DNA of 64,000 bases from Xanthomonas vasicola (GCF_000772705.2 NZ_JSBW02000050.1:36479-100478); one strand, 5' to 3'; counted from the first letter of the stretch, positions 37,332 to 48,800 are shown. Translations and numbers: made by a program. The notes: generated by a model from the letters alone, not told the origin.

Positions 37332-38690
37332 TCAGCCGTTGCGATTGGCCGATGAACTACGCAGCAGACTCACCGCGAAAGCACCAACCAACAAGGCGCC
37401 ACCGACCAACAGGCCCCACAGCAGCCAGCGCTTCCAGTCACGCGGTGTGACGGCCGGCTGCAGCGCGGCCTCACCCGCCAGCGGCTGTGCCTGCGCAGCA
37501 ACATTGGCCTGCGCCGGTTGCCACTGCGCGCCGCGGTCGCGCCGCAGTGCCTGCAGCATCGAGGCCAGCGGTGCATCGGTGCGTTGCGCACGCGCACTGC
37601 CAGCGACCAGCGCATACGGCGGCTGCCCCTGGGCCAGAAACATCAGCCGCTCGGGTTGATACCCCACACGTAATCTAGGCACCGCAGTGCTACGCCCTTG
37701 CGCAGCAACCAACCGCCATTGGCGATCGCGCACCGGGGCAGACAGCACCTGCGGTGGCGACGCGGCCGCAGCGCCCTTGCCCAGCCGATATGCCAACCAC
37801 GGGCCAGCACGCTGCAACCATGGCGCATCGTCGGCATCGCGGCTTGCCACGATCCATTCGACCGCCTCGGCCTGACTGCCACCGACATCGAGCTGAGTGA
37901 TCGGAAAGCGTCCCGGCAAGGCGTACACCACCGCTGCATCTTTCGCGGTGCCTGGCAGTTCCAGCCACTGCGGCAGTGCGGATGCGGTGATGCCCTCCAG
38001 CTCTGCCTCGACCACGCGCAACGCCGGCAACTGGCCCGACACCGGCACCAGGCGCACATAACGCGCGCCGCCGTCGAGTGCGATGCGGCGCTGCTGCAAT
38101 CGCTGGGTCTGGTTGTCTAGCGCCATGACCGTGGCGTCTGAGGCGAGCACGCGCCAGTCGCGCAGATCGTCGCTGCCTTCCACGCGTAACTGCGCCTGCA
38201 CGGGCATGTCGCCATCCCAATCCAGCAGTAGCGCGCGCGGGCGATCGTGCAATGCGCTGGCATCGATCAACCAACTCCCACCGTTTCGTGCCGCGGCAGC
38301 TGCACCGGTCGCAAAGCGGCCTTCCAGCCTGCGCACTGCGCCGCTGGCATCGCGCTCGGCAATCAGTTGCAGATCGCCATTGGCCGGCGCCGCACCGGCC
38401 GGCAGTGCAAACAGGGGCAGGCGCTGCCGGCGCGCCGCAGCCGCCGGTGCTGCATCCGCCGGCAACCAGGCGGTGGGCAGCTCTTGGCCACGCGCATCAA
38501 TCACCGTGACATCACGCAGTGCCGCGTCGTGCGCGGTGCGATACACCGCTTCGTTCAAGCTCAACTGATAAATGCCGGCATCCGAGCCTGTCACCTGCAG
38601 CGGCCACTGCTGGCGGTAGTCCTGCCGCACATCGGCGGCCTGCGCCAGCATCGGCACCATCACCAACAGCGCCCATCGCATCGATTTCAT
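37332..38690 (-). CDS. DUF3999 domain exported protein
   Basis: 452 residues with a signal peptide (MKSMRWALLVMVPMLAQA) and a large beta-rich periplasmic part. A single C-terminal membrane helix (WLLWGLLVGGALLVGAFAV, about residues 420-440) precedes a short cytoplasmic tail. This matches DUF3999, which is nearly always encoded beside a DUF2339 membrane protein, as here: its ATG overlaps the DUF2339 stop by 4 bp. The pair is probably a complex in the envelope, with unknown function. Confidence 0.88.
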   Translation of the reverse strand: MKSMRWALLVMVPMLAQAADVRQDYRQQWPLQVTGSDAGIYQLSLNEAVYRTAHDAALRDVTVIDARGQELPTAWLPADAAPAAAARRQRLPLFALPAGAAPANGDLQLIAERDASGAVRRLEGRFATGAAAAARNGGSWLIDASALHDRPRALLLDWDGDMPVQAQLRVEGSDDLRDWRVLASDATVMALDNQTQRLQQRRIALDGGARYVRLVPVSGQLPALRVVEAELEGITASALPQWLELPGTAKDAAVVYALPGRFPITQLDVGGSQAEAVEWIVASRDADDAPWLQRAGPWLAYRLGKGAAAASPPQVLSAPVRDRQWRLVAAQGRSTAVPRLRVGYQPERLMFLAQGQPPYALVAGSARAQRTDAPLASMLQALRRDRGAQWQPAQANVAAQAQPLAGEAALQPAVTPRDWKRWLLWGLLVGGALLVGAFAVSLLRSSSANRNG

Positions 38691-41596
38691 GCCTGATCCT
38701 TTTCGACGCCGTCGTCTTCGACAGCATGTTCTTCAGCAGCAGCCAGCGGACGCGGTGGTGCCGGCGCCAGATAGCCCACCACGGTGCACAACAGCCCATA
38801 GGCCATGAACGAGCCGATGCCCAGCAAGTTGCCCAGATGCTGGCGGTCGACCAACACCAACTTCGCCAACACCAGGCCCATCAGCAACGCGCCACCCAGC
38901 CACAACCCACGCTGCCCGCGGCGCGAGCCGATCACCCAACCCAGCACGCCCAGCACGCTCCACACGATGGTGAGGCTGGTCTGCGACAAGGTGGCGCTAA
39001 TCAAGGCGGAATCCCACGGCACGCCGCCCCAGTGATGCACGCTGTGCAAGGTGCTGCCGGTGATCAACGCCCAACCCAGCACACCCAGCGCGGTCACGCG
39101 CCAGCGCTGCAGTAGTGCCGGCGCGGGTGGCGACCAGGCCCAGCGCGCGAGCAATGCGAGCACCGCAAGCTGCGCCAGCTCGGCCGGATTGAACAGCGGC
39201 AGCCACGGCAATGGCGCCGCGCTTACCGGGTCCAGCAACACGAGCAGCCAGCCGAGCCCCAACACCGCGAACACGCAACTCAGCAAGGCGTTGCGTGCTG
39301 GATCGAAGCTCGCAGCCTGAGGCCATGCCAGCCACGGCCAACGCAACAATCCCAGCGTCGCCACAATCAGCCACGGCGCCGCCAGCAAAGCGCAACGCCA
39401 GCCGTTCGCCAGCAAGAACGCATCGGCCAACCAGGCGGCACCCAATGACACCACCAGCGGCCACAGCAACCACCAGATGAACTGTGCGGCCATCGCGCCA
39501 GCGCCCTGCTGCCTGCGCAGGCACCACAGCGCACGCGTACCTGCCAGCGCAAAAACGCCCCAGGCCAGCGCGCCCCAATGCGCGAACGGCTGGGTATGCG
39601 CTTCGACCTGCCACAGCGCCAACGGCGCCGCCAGCGCCAGACCCGACATCACCGTCCATACCAGTGCCGTTGTGGGACGACGGCGATGCACGTCGGCCGC
39701 CAGCCACAGGCTAAGTGCGACAAAGCCCAGCAGCAGATCGGGTTCGCTGCGCAGATCGGCAAAGCGCAGCACCTCATGCACGCCGCACAGCGCCCACCAG
39801 CCCAGCCCCCACAGATACGCCACCAGCGCGCGCCCTGGATGCTCTGCATCGCGCAGGAACCAGGCACTAGCCCAACCGGCAAGTGCGATCAGCAAGGTGC
39901 TCATGCAGGTCGCATTGGCCACCGCTACCGCGTCGTAGCGCCAGGCATCCACGCCGAAGGCGACACCGACCGCCGCGAGTACCTGCAGCGCCACGCCGCT
40001 GACCTGCGGGATCCGCCGTTGCTGGCGTAAACCCAGCCACAACAAGCCGACACCCTCCAGCGCAAACACGCTTGCAGTGGCACGTGCCGACAGTGCTAGC
40101 GGGATCGCCAGGGTAGCGAAGCCGACCGCCAGCATCGCGTGCGCCTGGCCCAGCAAACGCGTGCAGGTACGGCGCAACAACCAGCTCGCCAGGCCTGCGT
40201 ACAACGCGGCCACTGCGACCGCGCACAACGCCAACGGCAGTCGATCGCCCTCAAGCAAGCGTGCCTGCAGCGCGAAAGCGACCAGCGGCGTGCCGAACAA
40301 CAGGCTTCCATCAATGACCTTGCCTGCGCTGCCATCGCCGCGGCGCGCGTGCAGCACCAGAATGGCCACGTACATGGCGAAGAACAGCAATAGGAATGGC
40401 TCGGTGGTGGCGAATTTTGCCGGGGTGTATTGCAGCGCTCCCCACAAAGTGCCGATGCCGAAGGTGAACGCAAACCCCAGCAGGTTCAGCGCGCGCCACG
40501 GACGTAGCCACGCAATCGCCACGATGCCGGCGTTGAGCACGGCGTAATACGTAAACAGCCCGACATGATTGCCGCTGCCGGTAGACAGCCAGATCGGTGC
40601 AAGGAAGCCGGCCAGCACCCCCAGCACCGCCAACGTGCGCGAATCCTGCAACACGGCCAGCACGCACATGCCCGCGATCAGCACCACGCTGATGCCCAGC
40701 GCCGGTCCAGCATCCAGCAATCCGTACAACTTGAAGGCCGCAAACACCGTCAACAACAAGCCGCCGATGGCGCCGCCCTGCAATGCCAACGCAAAGCCTG
40801 GCCGCTGCGCGCGTTGCTTCCAACCAAACACCAGGCCGACCAATGCGAGAACGCTGATGCCGGCCAAGCGCAGCTCGATCGGCATGCGCATCCAGCCCTG
40901 GTCGCTGGCGTACTTCAACAGCGACGCTACGCCGGCCAACAACACCAACATGCCCACCTTGACCGGCACATTGCCTTCGGTGAACCAGCGCTTCAATGCG
41001 GTCGCCGCGCGCGCGACGGGGCCTGGCTGGGCCGGGGCATAAGCCGGTTGCGGTGGCTGCGGCTGTGTGGGCTGCCGTTGCGCTGCTTGAGGTTGCCCTG
41101 ACTCAGAGTGTGCTGCTTGAGATTGCGCCGACTGAGCGTGCGGTGCCTGAGATTGCGCGGGCTGAGAGTCTTGGCCGGGAACTTGCAACATCGCGTTTAC
41201 ATCGCGCGCCGCAGCTGCAGTGGTCTGCGCAGGCAACGGTGGTGGCACCGCGGACCCATCGGCCGCGTTCTGCTCCGCAGCAGCAGCCATATGCCAGCCG
41301 TCGCCGCGTTGAGCTGCGGACACATGCGCAGCGTTGTCCGCACTGGAACCTAGCCCCGCGTCGAGATCCGGCACCTCGGGCCGCTCCCAAGCCCTGCCCG
41401 GCGCGTACGCTGGTGCTTGCGCTGGTGCTTGCGCTGGCGCATCCGCGCGCTCCGCAGTACCCGTCTGCCACTGCGCAAGCCGCTGCTCCAGCACTACAAC
41501 CCGCCGCCGCAGCCCGGCAATCCACACCAGCGCCACCACCACGCCCACCGGCACAGCAAGCAGCACCAGGACCGCCAACACGATTATCGTTTCCAA
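38687..41596 (-). CDS. DUF2339 multi-spanning membrane protein
   Basis: About 969 residues from TTG 41596 (ETIIVLAVLVLL follows). The frame is open further upstream, and the start is uncertain because no ATG lies near the first membrane helix. It has an N-terminal anchor and a short coiled coil (VVVLEQRLAQWQ). A long Pro/Gln/Ala low-complexity linker follows (about residues 60-190), then more than twenty membrane helices. This is the DUF2339 architecture. The linker contains imprecise QSQAAHSES-type repeats. The function is unknown; the partner is the coupled DUF3999 protein. Confidence 0.85.
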   Translation of the reverse strand: METIIVLAVLVLLAVPVGVVVALVWIAGLRRRVVVLEQRLAQWQTGTAERADAPAQAPAQAPAYAPGRAWERPEVPDLDAGLGSSADNAAHVSAAQRGDGWHMAAAAEQNAADGSAVPPPLPAQTTAAAARDVNAMLQVPGQDSQPAQSQAPHAQSAQSQAAHSESGQPQAAQRQPTQPQPPQPAYAPAQPGPVARAATALKRWFTEGNVPVKVGMLVLLAGVASLLKYASDQGWMRMPIELRLAGISVLALVGLVFGWKQRAQRPGFALALQGGAIGGLLLTVFAAFKLYGLLDAGPALGISVVLIAGMCVLAVLQDSRTLAVLGVLAGFLAPIWLSTGSGNHVGLFTYYAVLNAGIVAIAWLRPWRALNLLGFAFTFGIGTLWGALQYTPAKFATTEPFLLLFFAMYVAILVLHARRGDGSAGKVIDGSLLFGTPLVAFALQARLLEGDRLPLALCAVAVAALYAGLASWLLRRTCTRLLGQAHAMLAVGFATLAIPLALSARATASVFALEGVGLLWLGLRQQRRIPQVSGVALQVLAAVGVAFGVDAWRYDAVAVANATCMSTLLIALAGWASAWFLRDAEHPGRALVAYLWGLGWWALCGVHEVLRFADLRSEPDLLLGFVALSLWLAADVHRRRPTTALVWTVMSGLALAAPLALWQVEAHTQPFAHWGALAWGVFALAGTRALWCLRRQQGAGAMAAQFIWWLLWPLVVSLGAAWLADAFLLANGWRCALLAAPWLIVATLGLLRWPWLAWPQAASFDPARNALLSCVFAVLGLGWLLVLLDPVSAAPLPWLPLFNPAELAQLAVLALLARWAWSPPAPALLQRWRVTALGVLGWALITGSTLHSVHHWGGVPWDSALISATLSQTSLTIVWSVLGVLGWVIGSRRGQRGLWLGGALLMGLVLAKLVLVDRQHLGNLLGIGSFMAYGLLCTVVGYLAPAPPRPLAAAEEHAVEDDGVEKDQA

Positions 41597-41743
41597 CGCA
41601 CCAACCCCGAGCCGGCGTCCAGCCGAATGCGCGAACCATACAGCGTCAGGCCACGACTGGGCAGCCGACCTCTCGATCAGGCGATTGGTTGAAGAGCCGA
41701 CTAGCAGCAGCCGCACGCGTGATTCCGTGCGCGCCTTATACGA

Positions 41744-41771
41744 GAAAACGCCCGGAGAACCGGGCGTTTTT
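41744..41771. terminator. Terminator hairpin after BamE-like gene
   Basis: AAAACGCCCGG pairs with CCGGGCGTTTT around a short AGAA loop. The minus-strand A/T tail serves the BamE-like gene, which ends at 41778. Confidence 0.82.
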
Positions 41772-41777
41772 GACGAG

Positions 41778-42248
41778 TTATTCGCGGTAGCCGCTGTCGT
41801 TCTTGTTATGGATGATCCAGATCAAGTTGCCGCCGGTATCCATCGACTTGCCAGCAAACACCAAACGACCCTGGCCTTTGTAAGCCATTTCATGACGGTA
41901 GCGGTCGCCACCGTAAAAGAACGGGATGAAGGCCTTGCCGGTGACATACGACCCTTGGTCAGTCGGCTGTCCGATCAGATCAGTCACCTGCTTCATCGGC
42001 ATGCCGATCTTGAGCTGGGTGAACTTGCTGTCCGGCGCCGGCTTGCCGGTGATCTCGCCTTCGTAATCGTTGACGCCCTTGACCGTCTCGCCGTAGCCCG
42101 CCTCAACATCGGACGACTTGATCACCTCGCCATCGGCATTCATCCAGGCCGGCGTACCGGTCTGCTTTTTTGCAGCCCAACTGTTAGACGGCATGGAAAA
42201 CGCAACAACCACACTCAGCGCCAAAGCGCCTGCCAGAAACTTATTCAT
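41778..42248 (-). CDS. BamE/OmlA-like (SmpA fold) exported protein
   Basis: 156 residues from ATG 42248, with GAGAGAA upstream. A signal peptide ends near SNSWA. The core FTQLKIGMPMKQVTDLIGQP (about residues 80-99), with GGDRYRHEMAYKGQGRLVF downstream, fits the BamE/SmpA fold, in which a helix pair packs on a beta sheet. There is no lipobox cysteine, so it is not BamE itself, which is a lipoprotein. It is more likely a related periplasmic protein. It lies between gap and the DUF2339 gene and has its own terminator. Confidence 0.75.
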   Translation of the reverse strand: MNKFLAGALALSVVVAFSMPSNSWAAKKQTGTPAWMNADGEVIKSSDVEAGYGETVKGVNDYEGEITGKPAPDSKFTQLKIGMPMKQVTDLIGQPTDQGSYVTGKAFIPFFYGGDRYRHEMAYKGQGRLVFAGKSMDTGGNLIWIIHNKNDSGYRE

Positions 42249-42401
42249 CACTGTTCTCTCGATCCATGGAGTTCCCCGATCCTTCGTACACGACACGGGA
42301 ACGGACGCCGTGCACGCAAATTAGCGCACGTGAGTCCAGCAAAGTCCACTTCTGAGCGACCGAGGAAGACGTCGCAGTGCAAGAAACACAAAATTGATAG
42401 C

Positions 42402-42427
42402 AAAAAAAAGCCCCGGCATGCCGGGGC
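42402..42427 (-). terminator. Rho-independent terminator of gap
   Basis: On the minus strand, GCCCCGG pairs with CCGGGGC and is followed by eight T residues, 25 bases past the gap stop. Confidence 0.88.
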
Positions 42428-42451
42428 CTCTTTCATCACTGAGCCAAAAAC

Positions 42452-43905
<1,454 letters not shown>

Positions 43906-44418
43906 ATGCGTCGCACACTTTTCTCTCTGGTTCTGGCTCTGGCTGCCACCCCGGCGCTGGCTGGCGGCGTGATGCATTACACCGACAAGGCCATGCTGCC
44001 GGCCGGCGGCGAAGAGCGCGAAGTCGCTGCGCTGTTCGACACCTGGAACGCGGCGCTGGCCACCGGCAACCCGCACGAGGTGGCCGATCTGTACGCCCCG
44101 GACAGCGTATTGCTGCCGACCGTCTCCAACGAAGTGCGCGCCTCGCGCGAGCAGATCGAAAATTACTTCGAACTGTTCCTGACCAAGAAGCCGCAGGGCG
44201 TGGTCAATTACCGCACCGTGCGCCTGCTCGATGACGACAGCGCCGTGGATGCCGGCGTGTACACCTTCACGCTGACCGACAAGGACGGCAGGAAGAGCGA
44301 CGTGCAGGCCCGCTACACCTCCGTGTACGAAAAGCGCGACGGCAAGTGGCTGATCATCAATCACCACAGCTCGGCGATGCCGGAAGTGGATGCAGCCAAG
44401 GTCGCCAAAGCCAAGTAA
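43906..44418 (+). CDS. Exported SnoaL-like (DUF4440/SgcJ) protein
   Basis: 170 residues from ATG 43906, with GGAG upstream. A signal peptide ends near TPALAGG. The mature part is an NTF2-like cone fold: FDTWNAALATGNPHEVADLY (about residues 44-63), SREQIENYFELFL, and a closing beta stretch YEKRDGKWLIINHHSS. Such domains bind small ligands or assist enzymes, and no specific activity can be assigned. It ends in a Lys/Ala tail and stands alone. Confidence 0.85.
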   Translation: MRRTLFSLVLALAATPALAGGVMHYTDKAMLPAGGEEREVAALFDTWNAALATGNPHEVADLYAPDSVLLPTVSNEVRASREQIENYFELFLTKKPQGVVNYRTVRLLDDDSAVDAGVYTFTLTDKDGRKSDVQARYTSVYEKRDGKWLIINHHSSAMPEVDAAKVAKAK

Positions 44419-44702
44419 GTGCTGCATCGCACCGGTCATCGAGTCGCTGTCGGCGCCAGCACACACAGCCGTCTGCGTCACTCCCCCGCCGACAGCTGTG
44501 CCACGCGCATCGCGTAATGCCATCAGCGCGATGCGCTGCTGCGACCGCCATCACGCGCGTAACGCTGCCCACCGTCCGGGTTGTTACTGCAGCCACCGCA
44601 GGCCCGCGCGCCTGAGCACGCAGCCCAATTGATCAGGATCAAGGCGGCGGCGCCAAGCCCCAAGACTTACGACATCCATTGCACACCATGAGAGCTCCGC
44701 GC

Positions 44703-45319
44703 ATGCGCCCTACCCTTCTGCTCGCCGGCCTCGCCGCTTCTTTGTCAGCGCCCCCGCACTGGCGCAATCCAAAGGCGACTGGACCGTTGCCGTCGGTGCC
44801 CACCAGGTCGCCCCCAAGTCCGATAACGGCAGCCTGGTCGGCGGCACGCTCGATGTGGAAGTGGGCAAGGACATCAAGCCCACGTTTACCACGGAATATT
44901 TCATCGCCGACAACCTGGGCATCGAAGTGCTGGCGGCGCTGCCGTTTGAGCACGACATTGCGATCCGCGGTCTGGGCCGGGTGGGCAGCACCAAGCATCT
45001 GACGCCGGTGATCTCACTGCAGTACCACTTCAACGCCCAAGGCACGCTCTCGCCGTTCGTTGGCGCCGGTATCAACGACACCCGCTTGTTCGGCACCGAC
45101 ACCCGCGGCGCGCTGGCCGGCAGCAAGCTGGAGCTGGACGATTCCTGGGGCCTGGCACTGCATGCAGGCGTTGACTACAAGCTCAGCGACCGCGGTGCGC
45201 TGCGCGTCAACCTGCGCTGGATCGATATCGATACCCAGGCGCGCCTGGACGGCAACCGTATTGGCACGGTCAATATCGACCCGCTGGTCTACGGCGTGGC
45301 CTACGTGCACCGGTTCTGA
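44703..45319 (+). pseudogene. OmpW-like outer-membrane protein with frameshift in the signal peptide
   Basis: The signal peptide begins at ATG 44703 (MRPTLLLAGLAASLS). The mature protein (APALAQSKGDWTVAVG..., then EYFIADNLGIEVLAALP and a C-terminal VYGVAYVHRF) lies in another frame. The frames join if two bases are removed from a run of five C at about 44750-44754, or if one is added nearby. The body matches the intact OmpW paralogue directly downstream: an eight-stranded barrel ending in Phe. As sequenced, no exported product would be made. A sequencing error cannot be ruled out. Confidence 0.75.
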
Positions 45320-45437
45320 TCCCCACGGCGTGGGCGGCGCATCTCTGGCACACTTGCCGTACAGGGACGTGCATCCACCGCCGGAGTTGCGGACAGGTCG
45401 GTCACGTCGCCCGTCTGTCCGACCTACCGGGGATTCC

Positions 45438-46052
45438 ATGAACACGCTGACTCGCACCGCCTTCGCCATCGTACTGGCCGCCTCGGCCGCACCCGCCCTT
45501 GCACAGTCGGCCGGTCATTGGACGACCGGTTACGGTGCCGGCTATGTCTCGCCTAAGTCCAATAGCGGCACCTTCGGCGGCATCCAGGCCGAGATCAAGG
45601 GCGCGCCGGCGCTGTCGTTCACCTACGAATACTTCCTGCGCAACAACCTGGGGATCGAAGTGCATGCCGCAGTGGCGGGCAAGCACGACCTCCAAGTGCA
45701 GGGTGTGGGCAAGGTGGGTAGCTATTGGTCGGTACCGCCGAGCGTGCTGTTGCAGTACCACATCAACGGCTATGGCACGGTCTCGCCCTTCGTGGGCATG
45801 GGCATCAACTACACCACCTTCCTGGGCGAAGATACCGAGCCGACATTTGGTAATGGCGATCTGCGCTTCAGCGATTCGGTCGGTGCCACCGCGCATGTCG
45901 GCGTGGACTTCATCTTCAACGAGCGCAGCGGCCTGCGCGTGGATGCGCGCTGGACCGATTCGCGCAGCAACGTTGACTTCAACGGTGCGCGGCTGGGCAA
46001 GGCGCGCATCGATCCACTGACCTATGGCGTGTCGTACCTGGTGTATTACTAA
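45438..46052 (+). CDS. OmpW family outer-membrane protein
   Basis: 204 residues from ATG 45438, with CGGGGA upstream. A signal peptide ends APALAQ. Typical OmpW features follow: FTYEYFLRNNLGIEVHAA, a conserved loop, SPFVGMGINYTTFLGE, and a C-terminal strand ending YLVYY. OmpW proteins are eight-stranded barrels that admit small hydrophobic molecules across the outer membrane. It is a tandem paralogue of the frameshifted gene upstream, 118 bp away. The native solute is unknown. Confidence 0.9.
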   Translation: MNTLTRTAFAIVLAASAAPALAQSAGHWTTGYGAGYVSPKSNSGTFGGIQAEIKGAPALSFTYEYFLRNNLGIEVHAAVAGKHDLQVQGVGKVGSYWSVPPSVLLQYHINGYGTVSPFVGMGINYTTFLGEDTEPTFGNGDLRFSDSVGATAHVGVDFIFNERSGLRVDARWTDSRSNVDFNGARLGKARIDPLTYGVSYLVYY

Positions 46053-46112
46053 GAGCAGCCAACAACACGACTGCGCGACTGCCAGACGGCGCTGCCGGTG
46101 CTCGGTGCAGCA
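46053..46112. repeat. Diverged half-copy of the palindromic element
   Basis: AGCAGCCAACAACACGACTG, followed by the GCCGGTGCTCGG block, matches the left arm of the element at 25330-25468. The right arm is missing. The copy begins at the stop codon of the OmpW gene. Confidence 0.6.
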
Positions 46113-46279
46113 TGCAACTCGCACATTGCGGGTCTGAGCGTGCCATCCATATCCACCCGACGGACCGCGCGCTACGTGTTGCTCGCCGATTTACACAGTG
46201 GCGGCGCCATGCTGAGGCGTGGCTGTCGCATGGCCGGGACGCCATCAAACCGTCCCGGACCGATGCGTACAATCGCGGG

Positions 46280-47095
46280 ATGAAAACTTTCTCCCTCCCA
46301 GCATTCGTTGTTGCGACGGCGATGGCCGCCGCGATCCACCCCACCACCGCCTTGGCCTGGGGCCCGCAAGGCCACCGTCTGGTGGCGCGCATCGCCGAAA
46401 CCGAACTGAGCCCACAGGCACGCGCGCGAGTGGCGCAGTTGCTGGCCGGCGAGCCCGACCCGACGCTGCACGGCGTGGCCTCCTGGGCAGATGCGTTGCG
46501 CGAACACGACCCCGGCCTGGGCAAGCGCTCCGGGCCATGGCACTACGTCAATCTGGGCGAACACGACTGCGCGTATTCGCCGTCCCGCGACTGCCCGGAC
46601 GGCAATTGCGTGATCGCCGCGCTCGACCAGCAAACCGCCCTGCTTGCAGATCGCACACAGCCGCTGGACGTGCGCCGCCAGGCCTTGAAGTTCGTGGTGC
46701 ATTTTGTCGGCGACATCCATCAGCCGATGCACGCCGGCTATGCGCATGACAAGGGCGGCAACGATTTCCAGCTGCAGATCGACGGCAAGGGCAGCAACCT
46801 GCATGCGCTGTGGGACAGCGGCATGCTCAACGACAGCCATCTGAGCGACGATGCCTACCTGCAACGCTTGCTCGCATTACCGGCAGCTGCCGCAGTGTCT
46901 CCAGTACTGCCACCGCCGGCTGCGGCATGGGCGCAGGCCTCGTGCAAGATCGCCATCACGCCGGGTGTGTACCCGAGCGCGCACGGGTTGCCTCCCACGT
47001 ACATCGCCACCTACCGCCCGGTCGCTGAAACGCAGCTGCGCATCGCCGGAGACCGGCTCGCTGCCATCCTCAACGCGGCGCTGGCCAGCCCCTGA
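46280..47095 (+). CDS. S1/P1-type zinc-dependent nuclease (secreted)
   Basis: 271 residues from ATG 46280. A signal peptide ends ALA, directly followed by Trp in WGPQGHRLVARIAE. In S1/P1 enzymes this N-terminal Trp is itself a zinc ligand. Further ligands appear as SWADALREHD, HYVNLGEHDC, HFVGDIHQPMHAGYAHDKGGNDF and LHALWDSGM. The family cleaves single-stranded DNA and RNA, and may remove 3' phosphates, outside the cytoplasm. It is followed 13 bp later by an MBL hydrolase on the same strand, so the two may share an mRNA. Confidence 0.92.
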   Translation: MKTFSLPAFVVATAMAAAIHPTTALAWGPQGHRLVARIAETELSPQARARVAQLLAGEPDPTLHGVASWADALREHDPGLGKRSGPWHYVNLGEHDCAYSPSRDCPDGNCVIAALDQQTALLADRTQPLDVRRQALKFVVHFVGDIHQPMHAGYAHDKGGNDFQLQIDGKGSNLHALWDSGMLNDSHLSDDAYLQRLLALPAAAAVSPVLPPPAAAWAQASCKIAITPGVYPSAHGLPPTYIATYRPVAETQLRIAGDRLAAILNAALASP

Positions 47096-47108
47096 CGTGG
47101 AGACGACG

Positions 47109-47939
47109 ATGCAGCCCCAGGTGCTTACGTTCTTTCATGCCGACAGCAACACCTTCACCTATGTGGTCGCCGATGCGTCCACCGGTGCGGCGGCGGTCAT
47201 TGACCCAGCCCTGGACTACGTGGCCGATACCGGCGCCATTGAAACGCACACGGCGCAAGCCATTCTCGCTGCCATCGCGCAACACGGATGGCAGCTGCAG
47301 TGGCTATTGGAAACCCATGCGCATGCCGATCACCTGTCTGCTGCGCAATGGCTGAAACAGCACTGGCCGCAGGCGCGTGTTGGCATCGGCGAAGGCATTC
47401 GCCAGGTGCAGCAGACCCTCGCACCGCAGTACGCATTGCCGGAAGACTTTCGTGCCGATGGCTCACAGTTCGATCATCTGTTTGCCGATGACGAGCGCTT
47501 CCTGCTTGGGGATATTGAAGCACGCGTCATCGCGGTGCCCGGGCACACCAGCGACAGCATTGCCTATCTGATCGGGGATGCGCTGTTTCCTGGCGATTCG
47601 TTGTTCATGCCCGATGCGGGCACGGCGCGTTGCGATTTCCCCGGCGGCGATGCGCGCAAGTTGTTTGCGTCGATCCAGCGCCTGTATGCACTGCCGGAAA
47701 ATACCCGTGTATTCGTCTGCCACGACTACGGCCCGGGCGGGCGCGCTGTGGCGCATCAGACCAGCATTGGCGAACAGCGGCGCAGCAATATCCATGTGCG
47801 CGACGGTGTGGATGTCGAAGTGTTTGTGGCGCAGCGGCAGGCGCGCGATGCCAGCTTGCCTGCGCCCAAGCTGATCCGGCCTGCCTTGCAGACCAATCTT
47901 CAGGCGGGGCGCTGCACGGGAGTGGTTCCGTCGCGCTAG
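47109..47939 (+). CDS. MBL-fold hydrolase, persulfide dioxygenase-like
   Basis: 276 residues, with the metal motif HAHADH at residues 70-75, AVPGHTSDS near 146, DSLFMPDAGTARCDFPGG and VCHDYGPGGR. This matches the ETHE1/Blh branch of glyoxalase II-like proteins. Some of these oxidise glutathione persulfide, while others are simple thioester hydrolases. A persulfide dioxygenase role would fit an organism with active sulfur metabolism but is inferred. There is no signal peptide. It lies directly behind the S1/P1 nuclease gene. Confidence 0.85.
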   Translation: MQPQVLTFFHADSNTFTYVVADASTGAAAVIDPALDYVADTGAIETHTAQAILAAIAQHGWQLQWLLETHAHADHLSAAQWLKQHWPQARVGIGEGIRQVQQTLAPQYALPEDFRADGSQFDHLFADDERFLLGDIEARVIAVPGHTSDSIAYLIGDALFPGDSLFMPDAGTARCDFPGGDARKLFASIQRLYALPENTRVFVCHDYGPGGRAVAHQTSIGEQRRSNIHVRDGVDVEVFVAQRQARDASLPAPKLIRPALQTNLQAGRCTGVVPSR

Positions 47940-48007
47940 CGCATGCCCGCCACGCGGGCCACATCGCGCAGCCGTTATGATCGGGGTCTACCTGATGAGG
48001 ACGTCCC

Positions 48008-48784
48008 ATGCGGATAATCGGTTTTTGGCAGCGCGCGTTGTGCGTGCTGATGCTGGCACTACCGATGCTGGCGAGTGCGCAGACCGCATCGGTCACGGTG
48101 TTTGCGGCTGCCAGCCTGAAAGAATCGATGGACGACGCCGCGGCCGCATACGAGAAAGCGACCGGCACGTCGGTGCGGGTGTCGTATGCAGCGAGCTCTG
48201 CGCTGGCACGCCAGATCGAACAAGGCGCACCGGCGGACGTGTTCTTCTCGGCCGACCTGGAGTGGATGGATTATCTGCAGCAGTGTGGCCTGGTGCTGCC
48301 GGCGCAGCGGCATAACCTGCTCGGCAACACGCTGGTATTGGTCGCACCGGCGAACAGCAAGCTGCGCGTGGACCCGCGCACGCCTGGCGCCATTGCCAAG
48401 GCGCTTGGCGAGAACGGCCGCCTGGCCGTTGGCCAGACCGCCAGTGTGCCAGCCGGCAAATATGCCGCCGCTGCGTTGCGCAAGCTCGGCCAATGGGACA
48501 GCGTCAGCAAACGTCTTGCCGAATCGGAAAGCGTGCGCGCGGCGCTGATGCTGGTCTCGCGCGGCGAAGCGCCGCTGGGCATCGTGTATGGCTCAGACGC
48601 ACGTGCCGATGCCAAGGTGCGCGTGATCGCCACCTTTCCTGACGACAGCCACGACGCCATCGTGTATCCGGTTGCTGCATTGAAAAACAGCCGCAACCCC
48701 GCCACTGCCGCATTCGTGAACTGGCTGGGAAGCAAGCCGGCCAAGGCGATCTTCGCGCGCCGTGGTTTTTCGTTGAAGGACTGA
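48008..48784 (+). CDS. modA: Molybdate ABC transporter substrate-binding protein
   Basis: 258 residues with a signal peptide ending LPMLASA. The ModA blocks [39 protein letters not shown] (split here for length) and [11 protein letters not shown] are present. It binds molybdate (and tungstate) in the periplasm and delivers it to ModB. First in a compact modABC operon. No ModE site or molybdenum-cofactor riboswitch was recognised in the 68 bases upstream. Confidence 0.94.
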   Translation: MRIIGFWQRALCVLMLALPMLASAQTASVTVFAAASLKESMDDAAAAYEKATGTSVRVSYAASSALARQIEQGAPADVFFSADLEWMDYLQQCGLVLPAQRHNLLGNTLVLVAPANSKLRVDPRTPGAIAKALGENGRLAVGQTASVPAGKYAAAALRKLGQWDSVSKRLAESESVRAALMLVSRGEAPLGIVYGSDARADAKVRVIATFPDDSHDAIVYPVAALKNSRNPATAAFVNWLGSKPAKAIFARRGFSLKD

Positions 48785-48800
48785 GGCACACCGCTTGTCG

